DNA of 64,000 nucleotides from Thelonectria olida (Eukaryota; Ascomycota; Sordariomycetes; Hypocreales; Nectriaceae): positions 310,001-374,000 of the forward strand of contig JAGPYM010000014.1 of assembly GCA_020736575.1 (NCBI GenBank), given 5' to 3'. The position numbers and the translations under genes are program-made. Below the pieces are notes generated by a model. It was not told where the DNA came from, did no database searches, and saw nothing but the letters and a program-made list of their open reading frames with translations. Shown here in pieces: positions 32,537-43,317 of the stretch. The first letter of the stretch is position 1. Each line of letters starts with the position of its first letter.

Positions 32537-35025
32537 ATGCAATCTCTCACAGCAGATGCTCCTCCCAATGCCGGTCCAGTCCACCTTAGCATGTCAACCC
32601 TGTCCGCATCTACAAACGCAGACCTGCGACCCCAAGATGCGGCTTGCATTGGCTCGTCAGACCAGGCCTGCAAGGAATGTCGGAGGAGAAAGGCCCGGTG
32701 CAATCGGGCTCTTCCCACATGTGACTTGTGCATCAGATACAGACGTCATTGTCTGTACGAAAAGCACTCTCGCACGCCATTGACGCGCAAGTACGTCCGG
32801 CCCCGCTCTTATTCTCTCTCTGAAGACTGCAGGCTGACCGTATATGGCATACAAGGCATCTGACCGAGGTTGAGACTCGGCTCGAGCGGGCAGAGGCTCT
32901 CGTGAAACAGATGAGAACACTGGTTCCGCCACACTTGCGATCATGGGAAAGAGGAGGCAATTCTCCAGGGACAGCGCCTGTAAACCCTCAAATTGAACCA
33001 CCGACCTCCCAAGGCTTCAACTTCTCAACCGCTCCCACACCACAAACAGGGCATCCGCCGGTTACTGGCCATCCCGGAACGGATCCTCCTCCCAATGCAA
33101 GCCTCCCCTCTTCAGCGGATAGAACCCAAGGTCCTAGTCCGCCAAATGTCGATCATCAGAGGCTGCTGGAGGGTCCGCCGGAGGACGATTTCGATTGGTG
33201 TGAGAAGACCACAACACATGTCCACGGGCTATCTCCCGATGCCATCACGGAGGCTCCTGAAGAAGACAGTCCTATATCCGATGGCATGGCATCTTTGACC
33301 GTCAACGAAGGAGAATCGGGTTATCTTGGGGTTGCCTCAGGTGCTGCATTGTTGCGTCTCCTTGAGCCCAGGTCACGTCGACGTCTGTCCAAGTCACAGC
33401 ATAATGCATCCAGCATCTATCCCATGATTCCTCAGCCCAATCCCAACCGACACATTGCCGAGTCCATGATCGACTCGTATTTCCGGCTGTACCACGTCAG
33501 TTACCCCATTATCCATGAGCCGACGTTCCGCGCACAATACAGCGAGGTTATCCCACGCCCCAACGAGACCTGCTGGACAGTCCTCGCCTACGTCGTTGCG
33601 GCTATTGGCGTATGGGCATCATCAACTTCGTCAGCCGAGACTCTCGATATGGCACTCTTCCAGCAAGCGAGCTCCATTCTGAGCTTTGACTTTCTCGAGG
33701 TTGGAAACTTACCGCTGGTCCAAGCCTTGACGTTGGCGTCGAATTACCAACAAAAGCGAGACAAGCCCAACTCTGGATACAACTACTTGGGGCTCGCAGT
33801 GCGGATGGCAATGGGACTCGGCCTTCACAAAGAATTCCAAGGCTGGAATATTTCTCCACTAAACATGGAGATCAGAAGACGCGTCTGGTGGTCCTTGTGC
33901 GTCTTTGATGTTGGTGCGACTATAACTTTCAGTCGGCCAGATGTCTGGCCATATAAAGGTGTTGAGGTCTCATTCCCACTCAACGTCAACGACAAGGTAC
34001 GCTACTCCAGTTCCTCAATTGTATCTTACCACTTATGTTCATATATTTCTAGGATCTCACGGCAGCTTCTACTTCCTATCCTCCCGAAAGCAACCAAATC
34101 ACCCCCTACACCGCCGTCACAACCCAAGCTCGATTTCACATCGCAACACACGAATGCTACGACCGCATCATTTCAAAACCCTTCCCCTCGGCGGGAGAGC
34201 TACTTAAAATTGATTCCGGACTCATCGAGACTTGGCAAGCTGAGATGCCAGTCTACTTCCGAGAACAAACCCCGGTTCCCCCTAGGTACGCCTTCTGCCA
34301 GGCCGTCATGTCTTGGAGAGTCCGCAACTTGAGGATAATTCTTTACCGCCCCTTTGTGATACGGAGGGCGTTGAGACGCCGAGCAGATGCTGAAACTGAC
34401 AATGCCGTGGCGTATGACCGCTGCCTTGCTGACGCGAAATCATCCATTCAGATGATTGCTGAATACTGGGAGAGCCATGAACATAACCGGCTTGCTGCTT
34501 GGTACAGCCTGTAAGTCCTCATTTTTATTTCGAATAACCCCTTTGTTCTAACCTCACTTTTCCAGATACTTCCTTTTCCAAGCCGCTCTAATCCCGTGCA
34601 TTTGTCTCCGCAACCAGCCCTCCGCCCCAGAAGCGTCGGACTGGCGAGCTCAGATTACACAGACCTTGCAAACGATAACAGCTCTTTCACCAGCCAACGC
34701 GAGCTCACCACGATGCTACCAGGTCATCTCGGACCTTTGTGGACGCTATCTCGACAGCGACCAAGCGGAACAGGTCGCTCCGCCAGCTCCAACTGGAGAA
34801 GACATACCTGCAGGAACCGAGGCGGCAAATCAGCCCGTTGACTTGGAGCAATGGACATCAGAGCCAGTTGAGGAAAGCCCCCAGACTCAAATCAACAACG
34901 TCTTTAGTATGATGTGGCCTAACGCGCCGCCAATGGAAGTGGCAGATGTAGTCATGGGCGACGATACCTGGATGAATTTCCTCCGGGTCGAGCGCAATGA
35001 CGACTGGGAAGCTCCAAGCTCATGA
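32537..35025 (+). CDS. Gal4-like Zn2Cys6 transcription factor
   Basis: Four exons, 32537-32790, 32856-33996, 34053-34510 and 34566-35025 (770 aa). The zinc cluster C45, C48, C55, C62, C65, C72 is intact. The first splice creates SRTPLTRKHLTEVETRLERAE, strikingly like the Gal4/Lac9 linker and coiled-coil start, so dimeric binding to spaced CGG half-sites is expected. The middle region (IDSYFRLYHVSYPIIHEPTFRAQY, LGLAVRMAMGLGLHKEFQGWNISPLNMEIRRRVWWSLCVFD) is a fungal_trans domain. The acidic C-terminus, with a DDTWMNFL-like tail, could be an activation region. It sits at the end of the dehydrogenase/transporter cluster and is the obvious candidate regulator of it. Confidence 0.88.
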
Positions 35026-35184
35026 AAAGCAGCAAAGATGTTATACTGCATCCTGAGTCTCACGAGTGTTGAGTTTCAGAACATGTTTCATTCATGGCTA
35101 CATAACTTCATCGTTACAAGTTTTTCTTCCAACACTTGGCATACGTGTGAAGTCCCAGCATGGCACTTCCACCCATCCTCATAT

Positions 35185-35858
35185 CTAATCCAAGTAGGGA
35201 AGCTCTCCATTCTTCTGAGCCTCCTCGACGAGACTGTTGTAAATGGCAAGCTTCTCCTCATACTCAGCGACCAGGTCCTCGTCTCTCTTCCCGGGAGTGG
35301 CATCGTCACCACCAAACGCCCTGACCGCAGCATAGTACACGTCGGCCAGCGCTCTGCACACACTCTTGGCACTGACGGAGTTGCACTGATAGTAGAGACT
35401 AGACAAGGCAACACGGGTTAGCTAAATGCTCTCCAACGACGGCATAGTTCAAGGCCAATTCAAAGCGAAGGCCTGCGAACTCCGAAAGACGCGACTTCTT
35501 TGGGGCCAGGTACTTACTCGGACTTAAAGTTGTTGTCAATCTTCAACTTGGCGCTCTCGGTGAACCTTGACTGCGCTCGGTAGTTCTGGTACCCAAAGTC
35601 GTGTCGGTTGCAAGCCGGGGGGAAGGGGAATCCAAACGGGTTGTCGGGCGACGAGGTGCAGCCATCCGAGGCCCAGTCCAGCGTGGAGGGGTTCTTGGCA
35701 TTGCGGCGAGTAGTGAACTGAGGGAGTGTGAGGGTAAAGAGAAGCTCATCAGTAACCTCCTGGATTGTCGCGCGGTCCACAAGAGCCGTCTCAGCCCGCC
35801 GGGTAGGAGAGGCCAAGACGCCGGGGAGGAGCATGAGGAGAGTCGACGTGAACTTCAT
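35185..35858 (-). CDS. Secreted fungal/prokaryotic-type phospholipase A2
   Basis: Two exons, 35518-35858 and 35185-35398 (184 aa). The signal peptide is MKFTSTLLMLLPGVLASP, followed by a TRR (19-21) that could be a Kex2-type processing site. The catalytic pair is H86-D87 in ACNRHDFGYQNYR, the signature of group XIV sPLA2s. Cysteines C67 and C83 plus two in exon 2 (YYQCNSV, SVCRAL) fit the two disulphides of this family. It would hydrolyse the sn-2 ester of phospholipids outside the cell, with Ca2+. The intron interrupts a DLYYQC motif cleanly. No partner gene is evident. It is convergent with the Gal4-like regulator. Confidence 0.9.
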
Positions 35859-37360
35859 CTTGGGCTTTTTGGATCGTAACTGTTCACTGCTGCTTCGAAA
35901 ACCAAACGATAGAAATGCACACTGCGAGTTGGCTCTATTTGTATACTTGGAATATGTCTTGTCCCGTCGTGACTTTATTCCATGCCTAGCCCAGTCGGGC
36001 AGTTGATCCGGGTATCCAACTGCTACCTACCAGAAGCAGTAATGATCTCTCGGTGAAAAAGGCCACGGGATCATGCCCTCGTTAGCCATTTGCTATAATA
36101 GCCTACCCCGCATGAATATCGAGTCCGTCGCGGACACGTTCTTAACGGGCAGGGCAATAATTGGTGTATAAATCACGCCAAGATGGAACATAGCATGTTT
36201 TCTGAATAGCCCAGCGCCAAAGACGGACGAGCCCCAATTCGAAGAGCCCCCGAGCATGGGTGCTCTATGAGACGTCCTGAGTTTCTATGAGCTGATGGCC
36301 CCCACCATCTGTCTATCCCTGGCCGTGCAAGTTGACCGACTAGTGCAGGTCACCCAGCGACCTTCCCTTTGTAAGTGACCGAGAAGTTGCTTTCGAGCAT
36401 AGACGCCGAAACTCAGTTCCAAAAGCATACATTTAAGCCTAGTTTCTAGAAGAGGGGTTTCGGGTTCCGAAGCATAAAGACACGTGGCTACGCTTGAACG
36501 AATGAGGTGGCGCAGTGATGAGAAACCATAGTGAAAGATCCTCGGCTGAGCAAACTGATAATGAATACGATTCAAGAGTTCACACATGTGAAAGTAATAA
36601 TGCTTGAGCTAGAGTGAGTAGCCGTAGATGCCTCTTTCGAAATTGCGAACTTGTTCTTTGCTGCTATTTTAGCAACAGTACGTTTCCATCAGCTCTCAAT
36701 CTTATTCTTAATGAAAATACTTGTATGTCCGATATACTTTCTGTGCGTCCTGGGCTGTCTGTCTCGCACGGAGTAGTTGATGTAAGTTCACCAGAATTCA
36801 GGGCGCATTCAAGTTGATGTGGTCAATTGCTCACGCGTTGATTATGGATGCCTCGCCATGGAATGGTCGACCAGATTCCGACGCGAAAGTGCAAATGATA
36901 AATCTATGCCGGTCCATGTCACACTTTGCAGAATACATTTATTACTAGCAGTCGGGTGCGTGTCGAAACTAACGATATTTGAAAATCGGATATTTTAGGG
37001 CAACATGCTTCTATGTAGGTACGTAAGAAGCGATGCATGTCTTTCGTTCATGGATGCGCTCATTCAACGCATGGTTAATCATCTCACGTCTTGAAAGGCT
37101 AAATGAGAACGGAAATCAATATTGAATCAGGTTCATCCTCAATACATCTACTCCTCAAGTATATTGCAATAACTAGCCAGTACTTTCCGCTTGACTGCCT
37201 GAGTTTTTAGGAGAATGGTAGGTTCAAATTCAGCCGAGCAAAACCAATTCCAGGGCCGACAAAGTTAATATCAGCGTTGGCATAGTAACTTGATATGATA
37301 GCCGTCAGAGGTCAGTTCTCCTAGGCAGAAACTAAACTCTTCGCTTGGCCGACCTTTTTT
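35859..37360. other. Gene-poor intergenic region
   Basis: About 1.5 kb between the phospholipase promoter and the 3' end of the P450 pseudogene. Short frames only. No recognisable gene remnant or RNA gene. Confidence 0.5.
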
Positions 37361-39063
37361 CTATTCCATGCTCCCTCTAAGATGAAAACGGACCAGAACA
37401 GACGGCTTCTTCCATAGCAGATAAAGCTTGGCCTCTTGAAAGGAATCCAGGTCGGTGCTGATGAGTTCCCAGTCGTACATCCACACCATCTTCGCCAGGA
37501 TAATCCTCATCTCAAGGTTAGCTAGATTCATGCCGATGCATGCATGTAGCCCTAGAGAAAAGGGCTGAAAGCTGGCCTTATTATCCGTCGAATCCCGGTC
37601 CAGCCATCGTTCCGGCAAGAACGAGTCGGGGTCCCGGAAGTTGCGCGGGTCGCGGCCAACACTCCAGTTGTCGACGCTGACTATAACCCCGGGAGGAATA
37701 TACTGCCCGGCAACTGTTGCCCCAGGCGAGACCCGCGGGGGGCCGAATGCGATGGGAGGAAACAGACGAAGTCCCTCATCTAAGCTTGCCTATAGATACG
37801 GCAGGTTGTTCGTGGCATTGCCAGTAATATCGTCCAAAGACTTGAAAGCGGACCGTACCTCTTCTATCAACTTGTCAAGTGACGGCTTGTTCTGGAGAAG
37901 GAAGCACACCAAACCGGTCAACACCATCGAGGTGGTCTCGGAACCAGCAATGATGAGCGTGTTTGCCTGGCTCTTCAGCTCTTGCTCGGATATGGTTCCC
38001 TCCCTAAGCAGGTGTGAGAAGAAGTCATCGCGTTTAAGATCCGTGCCAGGGCGATACGATTCATAGCCTTCTCGCTTGTGAGCTGTTGATGCTTCTTCCA
38101 CTTTGGCCCGGGGTCCCGAGGAATGAGCAAAAGCAATGCCAGGTTTATCAGCGGGAACCGCTTGCGGGCGTCGTTGAACATGTAGAAATAGGTAGATTCC
38201 ACAATGAGTGATACCCAGAAATGGGTTTTGCCAGACTCAACCGCCCCGAAGGACTCGCCAAACGCCAAGTCACCTGGAATGGCATATATCAGAAGAGGAT
38301 CAATAGGGCGTCTTTCACGCTCGAATGCCATGAAGTCGGGTCGATTCTGGCTTACCAATGATATCAAACGTCAGCCAATTCAGTGCCTGCTTGACATCGA
38401 TCCCAGGGCCCTTTGGACAGCCCATTTTCCCAATTTGCTGGAGAAACTTGTCGGTGAAGTTGTGAATTGCGCTCTCTCATTCGCGAAGTGACTTGAGGCT
38501 AAATGCTCGAGCAAGCATCTTTCTCTGTCTCTGATGCTCCTCGGGATCCTGAACCTGTGCGAGGTCAAGGTGTTTCTCTCCAGTATCGTAGAACTTGCTC
38601 TTGACAATCTTGCGCTATTCTTGCCGCTATGATAATAAATGTCTCGATACGCACCTACAGCGACGAAGGAGAGTTCGTTGGGCGAGATTCGTATAACGTC
38701 GCCTCGTGACAAGTCAGCGGTATGAGAGGGCACTATTGGATTGAAGACGACACATACCATATTTGTGATGTGCTTGTTGGATTGTGAAAGGGTATCTTCC
38801 AGACATCCATGCTTTTACGTACCAAAGCTGCATATAAGGTCAGACAACTCGGCAAAGTAAGGTGGCTAGCGACAGACGTTGGATACAGATGCCAGCTTAG
38901 GGCCAGGGTACTTGGAGAGCGGATGAAAATAAAGGTTGTAGATGGTCAGTGAAGCGTAATATAGCATCACCTATTCAGCGTCAGTTGTATTTCCGGGCGT
39001 GTAATCTGGGGTGAATCTCACCACTCCGAGGAAGCTCAAACAAGCCTCAACCTAGTTCATCAT
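37361..39063 (-). pseudogene. Cytochrome P450 monooxygenase, pseudogene
   Basis: The full layout of a fungal P450 can be followed. A membrane-anchor-like start leads to [17 protein letters not shown], then RISPNELSF, the I-helix AGSETTS, the K-helix DEGLR, and heme-binding FQPFSLGLHACIG (Cys near 37538-37540). It is broken several times: TAG at 39052-39054 near the start, a one-base loss near 38610-38620, TGA at 38477-38479 after FSLKSLRE, a one-base loss near 38045 between EKAMNRI and GTDLKRDDFF, and TAG at 37790-37792 after NNLPYL where Q is usual. The three stops can each be a single C-to-T change. It is divergent from the terpene synthase pseudogene, so it probably oxidised that enzyme's product once. 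Confidence 0.85.
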
Positions 39064-39886
39064 ACCCCAAGAGTGCATAACACAGAAGGAACACTAGGAA
39101 AAGAAAAGACGAGATTTGCCTTGACTCCCGTCTCAAGGAAGGACAAGAAAAGAGGTACTTATTTCTGCCGTGGAGTTAGGACAATATTGTGATCCTTCGA
39201 CCTTGAGAGCTCAAGTACGGGGTTAAGGGGCGGAGCCAACACTAGCTAAACATTAGCATCAGAACATCGTCCAAATATAGGCCTAACTAGTAATTTCACC
39301 TCTTCTTTCGGACTCTGCTCTGGACTTCGTGGGACATCAAGGACGCCTGAGAAGGTAGCAATCGTAGTCCTACGGACCCTCGTGATACGTAGGTGCCTCG
39401 TGGGTAACAAGATGACGAGAAGGCGCTCGCTTAGAGGCAAGGCGGTCATACAGACGCAAAGCGGCGGTGAGGAATGAATAGGAAGGATTCTAGTGCTTCC
39501 CCTCTCTTCTGTCCTCGTGAGATTCGCAAGCAAAGAAGTATAGGTCTGTGTTACTTGGTGGTGCTTTGTGGAGTGCGACCCCTTTTCATACCCCGAGGGA
39601 TGGATCGGAAGCAGCATGATATCCTTGTATGGCTGTATCGTCGCACAACTGGTGCATCATGTGTGATACCTCTTGACGTAATAACCTTGACCAACAAGGG
39701 TCTCAGACCGTGTTGCATCTCTTCATATACTCTCTCAACAAACCTCGTCTGAGATGGCACCTTGGAACACCCCTGATGCATAGTCACGCTCATGACCCAT
39801 ATCTACTGCTATTCCCCCTGTTCCCTTTGTTCCATTCTCTTACTTCCATCTTCATTTTTCTTTGTCAGAATTTCCAACACCTTGTC
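39064..39886. other. Divergent region between P450 and terpene synthase pseudogenes
   Basis: 823 nt that would have held both promoters. Apart from short frames, nothing is seen. Confidence 0.5.
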
Positions 39887-41341
39887 ATGTCAATTTCCAC
39901 CTCCCGGTCAGAGCTCCTGGCCCAGCTCAAGGGTCAACATTTGTCTATCCCCGGCCTCTCCGCCGTATTTCGCCATTGGCCGCGTAGTGTCAGCCCTTTA
40001 CTTGAGCAAGTGAGAGCTCGAGTGCCGTCTAGAATCAAGTGGTATCGCGTCATGTTACAAGCCCCTGCAAAGGTCGACTTGACTAATGAACCGATGAATT
40101 AGTACGACAGAGTGTCCGAGGAAACGAAAGGTCCTCGGGAAGATCGACGGCGGCCTATTCTCCGCGACCTGGTGTCCATATGCCAACATAGATCGCGCAG
40201 ATATCCTCTCCTGCCTGGCTCTTTGGGTACGACCCTTCCCCGTTTTATCTCTGTGTATGCAGTGCTCATTCTTTTTCTGTTGGCTATTCATATGGGATGA
40301 TGGTAAGAGTCTACCCTGGGACGAACTGCATGTACTCACACGCTATTAGAAATCGACGCCGAGGTTGGACAACTCTCTCGGGACTTTGAAGCTGCCCAGG
40401 CCTTCCGTATGGAAACCATTTCTTGGGCAAAGCATTGCCTCGGGCTCTCAACCAGGGCGGAGAAGGCCCCGTCGCCATCTAATGATATCATCGCCTTCTT
40501 CAAACTCTCGCCGACGCGACTCTTGAAGTATACAACCTCAGTACGAAAGCCCCAACCTCTATGCTTCTCGCTTCTTACTCTTTGCCCACAGAGCATAGGC
40601 AGCTACTATTCTCCGAGCTCCAGCGATTCATTCAAGCCACTGAGGTAGAGCAGGCCTAACGGCTTAGCCCTACCTTGCCGCCAGTCAAGGAATATCTTTC
40701 GTACCGCAATCAAACCAGCGCCGTCTGCATTATCTGTTTCTTTATCGAGTTCGTCTAGCGGCAGCCGATTGGCCCAGAAATCACAGAGGACTAACCTGAG
40801 TGCTCCTCAGATACGCATACGATATCATGCTGCCTGTAGAAGTTTTGACTGACTCTAACATGGCACGATCTGGAGCAGCACCAATCTCGTCGTGTGGGCG
40901 TAAGTGTCACGCAAAACGCTTGACAACGTTGAGAGGCTAGAGACTGAAACACGAGCAGGCATAACGGTCTCCTCTCGTTGAAGAAAGAAGTTGTGAGAGG
41001 CCCCTGACGAAAACATTACTCAAGCCGAGACATTGATCTGGATCTAGGCACAAGAAACCGTCGATAGTCTAGTACCGTTGCTCTTCCACGAACAAGGCTC
41101 CCTGGATGGCGCGGTTGCAGCAGTCATCGATCTTACGGAAACAGCCGTCGCAAATCTTGACGCCTCCGGGAAAGCCCTGCTTGCAAAATATACCCACGGC
41201 ACTGTCCTTCGCCGAGACCTGAAGACTTACATTGACGGGTGCAGACGTGTCTGCACTGGCAACTTGGCCTGGAGTTTGTGGACGAAACGCTATGGTATTG
41301 GCAATGACGATGAAGCCAGCTGTCTGAGCACACGTTTGTAG
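39887..41341 (+). pseudogene. Class I terpene synthase, pseudogene
   Basis: Exon 1 (39887-40041) encodes MSISTSRSELLAQLKGQH and joins via intron 40042-40102 to KVLGKIDGGLFSATWCPYA, then WLFIWDD/EID across intron 40303-40349. This is the DDxxD-type metal motif. The sequence EVEQA, CIICFFIEFV, then STNLVVWA/HNGLLSLKKE follows, an NSE-type motif with its D replaced by G. The C-terminus has YIDGCRRVCTGNLAWSLWTKRYG. Lesions: a one-base loss near 40501, TAA at 40657-40659, TAG at 40756-40758 and further stops to about 40880. A 57-nt stretch before LFIWDD looks like an intron whose acceptor reads GG. It was a trichodiene/presilphiperfolanol-class sesquiterpene cyclase, now dead. Confidence 0.85.
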
Positions 41342-41635
41342 GGTTGTTATTTGGTCTTGGTCGGGTCTTTTCAATGGCGATAGTCGCTCTCAGAGGGGTA
41401 CGACTGTGACAAGTGCACCAGCACACGGAACATGCAGCACCAGTATGCGAAAGAGTCCCGGTACGACTGTACCCAATGAGATCTGGAAGCACAGGGTGAG
41501 CGCAAGCTGATTAGCGCCAGAGCGGCATTATGTTGCGTCGAGATTCGGGTGGGATTACATAGAACCTCATCAAATTTCATTTTGCCTCGATCTTACGTGT
41601 AAGAGCCGGTAAGAAGATATAAGAGAATCGAAATT
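41342..41635. other. Convergent intergenic region
   Basis: Short tail-to-tail spacer between the terpene synthase pseudogene and the peroxidase gene. No feature seen. Confidence 0.4.
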
Positions 41636-43317
41636 TCAAGAAGTGACTCTAGGACATGCCGACGTCCTTAGAAATTCCTTCCTTACCTCCTTCTTCCCTT
41701 CCAGCACAATGTCGAATGTCGTACTCCAAGCCGACGTCGACAGAGGGACTATAGCCTCAAACAGGTTCCATTTGCCTTTCATCTCCCCTGTTGCGTTGAA
41801 ATACACCGATTCAATCTCCATCTTTCGAACAATAACGCCTTGTCGTCTCTCAAAGCGGACAATGCCCATCCTCAGTGGAGAAGACGCGCGCTCTGTCTTG
41901 ACAGCAACCTTTGCTGTGAAGTTTCTCATGCCACCTGAACTCGTTCGCGAGACGCACGAGTCATCGTCTTGATAAAGAATCGTCTCATCCACAAGATACC
42001 CGCGGCCCTGGTTGGTATATTTGGTGGTCTTCTTCTTGGAAGAGACAGTCAGGTGAATGTTAAACTTGCTGATTCCCTCGGAAGAGTCGATAATCGTATC
42101 AAACTCGTACCAGGCAAACGTTTCCCCGTACAAACCGGTCGAGTCACCAGCGTGCTCCGTCTCGACCTTGGTGGCGCCCTTGCCCTTCCGATTCGCATAT
42201 GTCAAGTGCACTGAGAGATCAGTTGGGTCACGACCTTTCTTCGCCCCTTCGGTGGTCCTTACACGAACTCGGCCTGAAAACGCCAAAGAGCCCTCGCCGT
42301 TGACGTATAACTTCGTGATGTTGGGCTTGATGTCAATTGCCTCGATTGGAGAAGATAGCTTCACATCTTTTGGTACTGTATCGATCATGCGGTTGAAGAT
42401 TTTAGCGCATTTTGCCTCGAACGCAGACGGCTTCCGAGCCAGGTTTGAGATGGTTCGATTCTTGTCAGACGAAAATATTCGCTTATCAGAGTTGACTGTC
42501 TCGTTGGATCCAATGACCAATGGGTTTGTCGTAGTACCCTTGACATACTCCGTCGCAATCGTATTGTCGAACACGTAAGGCGAACTGTCAAAGGTCGTCA
42601 CCGTGTCGTTGTACGGATTCGTGTCGCCATTGGAGATCTCAGGGAAGTTGACGCTGTGAACACCCCCGAGAGTGTGTCCACACGCCACCAGAGTTATCAT
42701 GTCTTCGTGGCTAAGTCCCGCGGTTGCAAAGCGGCTCAGCATCGTCTTTAGGGGAGTATGAGCCTCCGGCACACCGGCCACGCCAGCCTCGTCCGCGTCG
42801 ATTCGACCGTAGCGGAAGGGAATCTTGGTTGTACCGCCACACGAACTGTGTGAAACAATGACACTCATGGCCAGAAGATCTGCAGCAGAGGCCTTGGTCG
42901 AGTAGAGAAAGTTGAAGAAGTTGAATGTGTTGTTGGAGGCGCGGCCACCATTCTCAGTTCGTTCCAGTCCAAACCAGATAGAGCCATCGAGACCTCCCGT
43001 CTTCTTTCTTGAATCATGAGTAATCATGTCGTGAAAGGCGGTGCGAATCCATTCCGCTGCATTCTGTCGGCCTTTCACATTGCCTCCTTCAGAGCATGGA
43101 ACGACACCTATTCGAAACGGTGTTAGCAATGCTATCAAAGTCTTCACATCAGTTGCACCAGGGAGGACCAACCGTCTGCAAAACGCCTCGACAAGTAGCC
43201 ACCTTGGAGGGAGAGAATCTCTTCAATCTCATCATACTCTGAAGGCCAGACGTATTTGCTCGCCGAGGAGATGGACGCCAACGTGGAGATCATTCCTGTG
43301 ATGAGTGAAGCCTTCAT
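41636..43317 (-). CDS. Secreted class II-type heme peroxidase (AA2-like) with long C-terminal region
   Basis: Two exons, 43173-43317 and 41636-43107 (538 aa). The signal peptide is MKASLITGMISTLASISSAS. Distal residues R70 and H74 lie in WIRTAFHDMI, and the proximal heme ligand H193 in LVACGHTLGGVHS, the plant/fungal peroxidase pattern. The peroxidase domain ends near residue 310. Another roughly 220 residues follow, rich in predicted beta strands and N-x-S/T sites, of a family I do not recognise. It would use H2O2 to oxidise extracellular aromatic or phenolic substrates. The frame is undamaged although it lies beside two pseudogenes, so it probably serves a separate role. Confidence 0.82.

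Noticed and set aside
40227..40262. 36-nt intron in the terpene synthase relic
   Set aside because: Too short. The conserved protein suggests a 57-nt intron with a lost AG acceptor instead.
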